This document shows positions 60,197 through 64,000 of a stretch of DNA of 64,000 nucleotides, piece by piece. Both the position numbers and the translations under genes were made by a program. Source of the DNA: CAZUDO01 sp964618895. Lineage in GTDB: Bacteria; Desulfobacterota; Binatia; DP-6. A model generated the notes under the pieces. That model made no database searches and was not told the DNA's origin. It was given only the letters and a program-made list of their open reading frames with translations. The stretch lies in assembly GCA_964618895.1 (NCBI GenBank), contig CAZUDO010000038.1, positions 26,934 through 90,933 on the forward strand, read 5' to 3'. Position 1 is the first letter of the stretch. Every line of letters begins with the position of its first letter.

Positions 60197-60634
60197 ATGT
60201 CGTTCGGCGGAACTGCCCTCGTCGCTGCGATCACCTCCGTCCTGAACGACGGACCGCCTCTGCGCTTCGGCCTGATCTTCGGCTCAGCGGCCAGCGACAC
60301 GATGCACTCAGGGAGCGACGTGGACGTGGGGATCGTGCCGCGCGACGACGAGTTGCCGCTGCACGTCGAGCTTGCCCTGCAAGCGCGTCTGGAACACGCG
60401 TGCGGCCGCCCGGTGGACCTCGTCCGGCTCGACCGGGCCAGTACGCTGCTCAAGTGGAAAGCCATCCGGCAGGGAATTCCCGTAGCGGTGCGTTCGGCCA
60501 TCGACTTGAAGCGGTTCACGGTCGCGGCCGCGCTCGAGTATGTCGACATGGAGCCGAATCTGCGCGCGGCGCAGCGCCGGTTTCGGGCGCGGGTCGCCGC
60601 GGGCGGCGCCGGGAGCGGAGGTCGCACGGAGTGA
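60197..60634 (+). CDS. mntA: MntA-type nucleotidyltransferase antitoxin
   Basis: 145 residues. The minimal nucleotidyltransferase motif GSx10DxD is complete: Gly29-Ser30, Asp41, Asp43, with a third Asp at 74 (RPVDLV). In the known HepT/MntA system, MntA adds AMP units to a tyrosine of HepT and so silences it. Overlaps hepT by 4 bp (GTGA). Intact, with its partner, unlike most TA genes around it. Confidence 0.9.
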   Translation: MSFGGTALVAAITSVLNDGPPLRFGLIFGSAASDTMHSGSDVDVGIVPRDDELPLHVELALQARLEHACGRPVDLVRLDRASTLLKWKAIRQGIPVAVRSAIDLKRFTVAAALEYVDMEPNLRAAQRRFRARVAAGGAGSGGRTE

Positions 60635-61059
60635 CGGACCACGCAGTTGTCCTCCAGAAGCTCACGATCCTGCAGGAGCACCTCGGGCGGGTACGGCGAC
60701 GGCGGCCGGCAACGCTGGACGCCTTCCGGCAGGACATCGATCTGCAGGATGCTGTCGCGCTGAGCCTCCTGGTCGCGATTCAAGAAGCCGTCGACCTCGC
60801 GTTCCACATCTCGGCCGATGAAGGCTGGGGCGTGCCGGCTTCGAACGCCGAGAGCTTCGATATCCTGTCGCGACACGGCGTGATCGACGCCGCCCTGGCG
60901 GCGGAGATGGCGGCAACCGCGGCGCTCCGCAACCGGATCGCGCACGGGTATGCCTCCGTCGACGTGGACCGGCTCTGGAGAGAGATTCCTGCGGGGCTCT
61001 CGGCCCTGGAGCGTTTCGTCGTCGCCGTTGCGCGCTTCCTCCCGGCCGATCCGAGCTGA
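60631..61059 (+). CDS. hepT: HepT-type HEPN ribonuclease toxin
   Basis: 142 residues from GTG 60631. The HEPN catalytic motif Rx4HxY is present as RNRIAHGY: Arg100, His105, Tyr107, the Tyr being the site that MntA AMPylates in the studied homologues. The protein should be a dimeric RNase. Complete and coupled to mntA. Followed by 163 bp without a gene I can support (61060-61222). Confidence 0.9.
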   Translation: MTDHAVVLQKLTILQEHLGRVRRRRPATLDAFRQDIDLQDAVALSLLVAIQEAVDLAFHISADEGWGVPASNAESFDILSRHGVIDAALAAEMAATAALRNRIAHGYASVDVDRLWREIPAGLSALERFVVAVARFLPADPS

Positions 61060-61222
61060 TACGCCGGGCGCGGGCGATCGGCAGGCACGCGCCGCAACGG
61101 CTCGGCCAGACGGTATCTCTGGTTAGTTGCTTTGGGGAGCTTTGATGATCTTGACGCACGGCGTCCGCCAGTGGTGGACAGGCCGGGCAGAGGGGTAATC
61201 TCCGGCAACCCCGGACCCACGC

Positions 61223-61618
61223 ATGAACTTCCACACACGCCCCGACACGGACGTAGACCAATTTGCGGGCTGCCTCGTCGGACAGAGTCTCGCCGATGCC
61301 CTCGGATTCGTCGTCGAAGGAGCCAGCCCGGAGGTCTGCGCCGCATACGTCGACTCCGCCCTTCGGCCGCGGCGTCTCACCAAGCGCCATACACGCGGCC
61401 GCTACCCCCTCGGCCAATACTCCGATGACTCGCAGCTGGCGCGCGAGCTGGCGTCGAGCCTGGTCGCCCGTGGCGGCTTCGACCCGTCCGACTACGCCGC
61501 CCGGATCGCCGCACTGTTCGTCGAGGACCGGATCGTCGGCCGCGGACGGGCCACAGAGCAGGCCGCCTACCGGATCGCCGACGGAACGCCGTGGGACGTC
61601 CCGGCCCTGGCTGCAATT
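61223..61618 (+). pseudogene. 5' fragment of an ADP-ribosylglycohydrolase gene
   Basis: The first ~130 codons match the N-terminal third of ADP-ribosylglycohydrolase (GCLVGQSLADALGFVVEG; YSDDSQLARELASSLV with the metal-binding Asp pair; GRGRATEQAAYRIADG). After TPWDVP the similarity ends abruptly and the frame continues into unrelated sequence, so ~200 codons are missing. Substrates of the intact family are ADP-ribosylated proteins. It fits the local pattern of gene decay. Confidence 0.7.
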
Positions 61619-61869
61619 CGAGCGCCGGGTGCACAGAATACAAGGATAGCCGCGCACCTCGAGCCCCGCCCCGACGCGGCGGTTCCGGTCGTCGCGGATT
61701 TAGCATCGTCACACCATCACTCGATCGAACTTGGCACCGCCGGCGCCTGTGTTGAACACGGCGAGATGGACTCGCGCGTCTGCCAGGTCCATCGGATCGG
61801 GCGCGGCCGTTTCAGAGTACCATCTGAAATGGCCGGCATGGCTTATCGCCACGCGATCGAACGCATCCA

Positions 61870-62002
61870 CTACGATCGCCGCGTCGGCCGGCGTCGCCAG
61901 CGTGGAAGATCGATCTCCAACCGAATGGAACCCATGAGATCCTTCAGCTCGTCGATGCGCTTGCGACGGATCAGCTTCCGAGATGTTCAGCGTCGTGCGC
62001 AT
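61870..62002 (-). pseudogene. remnant of a VapB-type antitoxin
   Basis: On the minus strand an ATG at 62002 opens MRTTLNISE, the standard VapB beginning; after a frame change the sequence continues LIRRKRIDELKDLMGSIRLE and ends at a TAG at 61872-61870, like the end of VapB antitoxins. The middle is lost. No VapC follows. 61619-61869 has no other gene I can support. Confidence 0.5.
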
Positions 62003-62079
62003 GCGATCACCGCCAACTCGACTACTCCTGGGCGTCAACCAAGAGGCGCGTGAGGTGGGAGCATCGCCCAATGAGGGGA

Positions 62080-62108
62080 TTGTGATCGGGAGGACAAATG
62101 TCTATACA
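62080..62108 (+). promoter_or_regulatory. putative leaderless promoter of brnT-brnA
   Basis: TTGTGA (62080-62085), 17-nt spacer, TATACA (62103-62108); the GTG of brnT at 62116 follows after 7 nt. Four of six consensus bases in each box. Confidence 0.5.
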
Positions 62109-62115
62109 CTAGCGG

Positions 62116-62393
62116 GTGCGTGTCGAATGGGATCCGCCCAAGGCATTGGCGAATTTGCGCGCTCATGGTGTGACCTTCGCAGAGGCGATCACCGTTCTCG
62201 AAGACGACTTTGCCTGACTCGTGACGATCCGGACGCCGGCGACGAGCCGCGGTTCGTAACCCTTGGGCTGAGCAACGCCGCGAACCTGCTCGTCGTCGTG
62301 TACGCGTACCGTGAGCCAGACATCATCCGTGTGATCTCGGCATGGAAGGCGAGCAAGCCCCAGAGGAGACTCCATGAGGAAGGTCGGCGCTGA
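62116..62393 (+). pseudogene. brnT: brnT toxin gene with a single-base frameshift
   Basis: The first part reads VRVEWDPPKALANLRAHGV, the BrnT opening, and meets a stop at 62215-62217. One base is missing near 62209-62211: the next frame continues LTRDDPDAGDEPRFVTLGLS, NLLVVVYAYREPDIIRVISA, KASKPQRRLHEEGRR-stop, the rest of BrnT. A single 1-nt deletion explains it, so the toxin (a RelE-like RNase) should be inactive unless frameshifting occurs. It overlaps brnA by 20 bp. Confidence 0.75.
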
Positions 62394-62694
62394 GCGGTAT
62401 CGCAACATCGATTTCTCGCGCGCGAAGCGCGGGGCGGTTGTGAAACCCGAACCGGGAAAGACCAAGATATCGATTCGTCTCGACAACACCCTGATCGAAT
62501 ACTTTCGGGGCCTGGTGGACGCGGCGGGTGGCGGGAACTACCAGACCTTGATCAACGACGCGCTGCGCGAGTACGTTCACCGCCGCTCGACACTCGACGT
62601 GGTCCGGCAAGTCGTCCGCGAGGAGCTCGCCCCGTATGGAACCACGCCAGCGCTCAAAGCACCGTCCCGGCGCGGACGCTCCGTGCGCCGCTGA
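62374..62694 (+). CDS. brnA: BrnA-type antitoxin
   Basis: 106 residues. KTKISIRLDNTLIEYFRGLV and GGGNYQTLINDALREYVHRR are the ribbon-helix-helix core of BrnA, with a longer basic N- and C-terminus. It normally neutralises BrnT and represses the operon promoter. It appears intact although its toxin carries a frameshift, so it may now be an orphan, possibly kept as a repressor or anti-toxin shield. Confidence 0.85.
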   Translation: MRKVGAERYRNIDFSRAKRGAVVKPEPGKTKISIRLDNTLIEYFRGLVDAAGGGNYQTLINDALREYVHRRSTLDVVRQVVREELAPYGTTPALKAPSRRGRSVRR

Positions 62695-62736
62695 CGGCGT
62701 TGTTGGGATTCGGACGGCGGCGTCTTCCCCCCACCG

Positions 62737-63017
62737 TCATCGCTCGTGTGCTCGGGTACGAGCGAGTCGTGTGGACGCGGATTCAGTCCCCTTCGGGAGA
62801 CGGAGCGGTCGCCCGAGATGAAGGATATCCCCCGTCGAACAACCTAGACGTCCCTCGACGGCCAGGCGATCGAGCGGATCGGCCTTCTCCAGGGGAATCG
62901 AATCAGGATAGCGATCGGTCGTCCGCGTGCCGTGATCGCGACGCGCTCGCCCGACTCGACCCGCCGCAGGATCGCGCGAGCGTTCCGTTGCAGCGCACGC
63001 ATCCCGACCCGTTCCAT
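62737..63017 (-). pseudogene. Phd-type antitoxin broken by a 5-bp tandem duplication
   Basis: ATG 63017 starts MERVGMRALQRNARAILRRV, ESGERVAITARGRPIAILI (typical Phd/YefM), then shifts frame. The plus strand shows GAATCGAATC (62895-62904), a perfect 5-bp tandem repeat; removing one copy restores ILIPLEKADPLDRLAVEGRL and then GDILHLGRPLRLPKGTESAS to the stop at 62737. So one short duplication inactivated it. No partner toxin follows (62695-62736 is the brnA-side gap). Confidence 0.75.
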
Positions 63018-63069
63018 GTGCCGCGGTGTAGCACATCGATCGGCCATCGCCAGCTCCGCCCCCGCCTCC

Positions 63070-63210
63070 CCCGATGTACCTGCACCACAGCCCCGTCCGC
63101 ACCCGCGTCGTCAGGTGCCGTCCCAGCGCCGGGTGCAGTTCGTCGATGCGCACCAGCGCCGCCTTGATCCGCTGCGTGACCGCCAGGCGCGCGCGCTCGG
63201 CATCGGTCAT
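63070..63210 (-). pseudogene. 3' remnant resembling the C-terminus of a larger protein
   Basis: In frame from ATG 63210: MTDAERARLAVTQRIKAALV, RIDELHPALGRHLTTRVRTG, LWCRYIG. The HPALGRHL..x..TG..C.Y pattern is seen at the C-terminal ends of some large bacterial ATPase/regulator proteins. There is an in-frame stop (TAG) just upstream of the ATG and nothing else of the parent, so it is taken as a fragment. Low certainty. Confidence 0.35.
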
Positions 63211-63236
63211 CGCGCTGGGCGAGCGCGGCGGCTACC

Positions 63237-63755
63237 TCACTTCGGCAGCCTGGCGATTGTTTGCATCGGCAGGAAGAGGCGTCTGGGTTGGTCGGGGAAC
63301 GGAAGGAACCCGAATCTCCGATAGAACGCGCTCGCGGAATCGTCCGTCGCCTCGACGACAACGGCCCAAGAACCAATCCGCTTGCTGGACGCGAAACTCC
63401 GCTTCAGGGCGTCGACCAGCAAGAACGCCCCGAGCCCGCGCCCTTGCTGCCCTCGATCGACGGCGAGACGTCCAATCAGAGTCGTGGGAATCGCGTCGTG
63501 GCGAGGGAGCCGTCGCGCAATCGCCGCCGGGAGATCGGGACACGGTACACTGCGTGCGGCGAGGGTGTAGAAGCCTACAACTGCGGCGCTCGGGCGGACG
63601 ACCGCTACGTACGCGACGGCAACCCGCCTTCGCTCGTCCTGGCCGACCAGCTCGCGAAGGTAGCGGTCCAGCTCCACGTGCCCACAGGAAAACGCCTCGC
63701 GGTCGTGGCGTCGATTCAGGGGTTCGACGGCGTACGGCCAGTCCCGCGCCGTCAC
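63237..63755 (-). CDS. GNAT-type toxin (TacT/AtaT-like acetyltransferase)
   Basis: 172 residues from GTG 63755, which overlaps the stop of the DUF1778 remnant by 3 bp (GTGA). Shows FSCGHVELDRYLRELVGQD, VVGFYTLAARSV, LIGRLAVDRGQQGRGLGAFL (acetyl-CoA loop QGRGLG) and SAFYRRFGFLPF, the pattern of DUF1778-associated GNAT toxins that acetylate charged tRNAs. The acetyl-CoA site is intact. Its antitoxin lacks its N-terminal part. Confidence 0.85.
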   Translation of the reverse strand: MTARDWPYAVEPLNRRHDREAFSCGHVELDRYLRELVGQDERRRVAVAYVAVVRPSAAVVGFYTLAARSVPCPDLPAAIARRLPRHDAIPTTLIGRLAVDRGQQGRGLGAFLLVDALKRSFASSKRIGSWAVVVEATDDSASAFYRRFGFLPFPDQPRRLFLPMQTIARLPK

Positions 63756-63883
63756 CGGGCCGACAGTCGTTTGTGCCGTTCCGCGGCCTTCACCAGTCGT
63801 GCGCCGGGGGCCGGGGGCTTCAGCAAGCTCGCCACGAAGACCTCCCGATCACGTTCGCTCAGCACCGATTTTCGCGGAGGGGA
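63752..63883 (-). pseudogene. 5'-truncated DUF1778 antitoxin
   Basis: Only the last ~40 codons remain: KSVLSERDREVFVASLLKPP, APGARLVKAAERHKRLSAR-stop, the standard DUF1778 C-terminal end. An in-frame TGA at 63886-63884 precedes it, and the ribbon-helix-helix half is absent. A GTG inside could still start a short peptide that keeps the toxin-binding tail. Confidence 0.7.
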
Positions 63884-64000
63884 TCACCGTCACCCGGCAT
63901 AAGAACGGACGGCTGACGTGCTCATCAACCGCTGTCCCGGCGTAGTGTACCGCGTGGCGCCGCCAAGCGTTCGCGGGCGCGGCTGACGCGCCGGCGGCGT
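63884..64000. other. window end, no gene seen
   Basis: I see no supportable coding frame, RNA gene or repeat here. It could hold further relics, but the window stops. Confidence 0.4.

Overview
The window is uniformly very G+C-rich chromosomal DNA with tightly packed, often overlapping genes (ATGA, GTGA and TGATG junctions) and no rRNA, tRNA, CRISPR array or insertion sequence that I could recognise. The gene mix is typical of an uncultured, soil- or water-type, Gram-negative heterotroph: type II secretion accessory proteins (GspA/GspB-like), multihaem and dihaem c-type cytochromes, GMC and FAD oxidoreductases, acyl-CoA chemistry, and many secreted proteins with cysteine-rich domains, 'CGDG' motifs and threonine tracts. 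That style recalls Deltaproteobacteria-like lineages such as Candidatus Binatota/Desulfobacterota. The taxonomic guess is inference from style and was not tested.

Layout. 0.2-12.1 kb: an SDR; a phosphotransferase pair; a DUF4143 ATPase; an aldo/keto reductase; HIT and alpha/beta-hydrolase genes; a VOC protein; a collapsed DUF523/DUF1722 gene; an FAD oxidoreductase; pyrE; and a secreted GH29 fucosidase. 12.1-21.6 kb: a relic of a toxin-antitoxin pair; a membrane-TPR protein; a sensor kinase; a class I amidotransferase; then a plus-strand operon (alpha/beta hydrolase, GSA-type aminotransferase, second membrane-TPR protein, GNAT). 21.6-27.3 kb: a minus-strand three-gene operon of secreted redox proteins sharing a cysteine-rich helical module. 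27.4-40.7 kb: a MoxR/VWA pair, a MOSC protein, a beta-propeller dihaem cytochrome, a large BNR-type propeller, a second sensor kinase and two enoyl-CoA hydratases. 40.7-54.8 kb: GspA/GspB, a threonine-rich secreted protein, an aldehyde dehydrogenase, an AbrB/VapC pair, a GST, a second dihaem cytochrome, a second DUF4143 ATPase and another beta-propeller. 54.9-59.7 kb: a GMC oxidoreductase operon, a small secreted protein and an acyl-CoA synthetase. 59.7-64.0 kb: a cluster of intact and decaying toxin-antitoxin genes.

Most unusual signals. (1) Two long hairpins in convergent intergenic gaps (4051-4161 and 33914-34072) have unrelated perfect arms of 20 and 44 bp, but both enclose exactly 71 nt, and these align without gaps at 54/71 positions, with one compensatory base pair. 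They look like a family of structured elements. (2) Both DUF4143 ATPase genes (each 386 codons) start at or just after a private perfect palindrome that overlaps a sigma70-like promoter placed so that the transcript would be leaderless. Similar promoter-to-start spacing recurs in front of the antitoxin/TA genes. (3) Three consecutive secreted proteins share a cysteine-rich helical module, and three beta-propeller proteins share a C-terminal domain; I recognise neither as a named family. (4) The last 4 kb holds several TA systems in different stages of loss, including a Phd antitoxin broken by a 5-bp tandem duplication, a BrnT toxin with a 1-nt frameshift beside an intact BrnA, and an intact GNAT toxin beside a 5'-truncated DUF1778 antitoxin.
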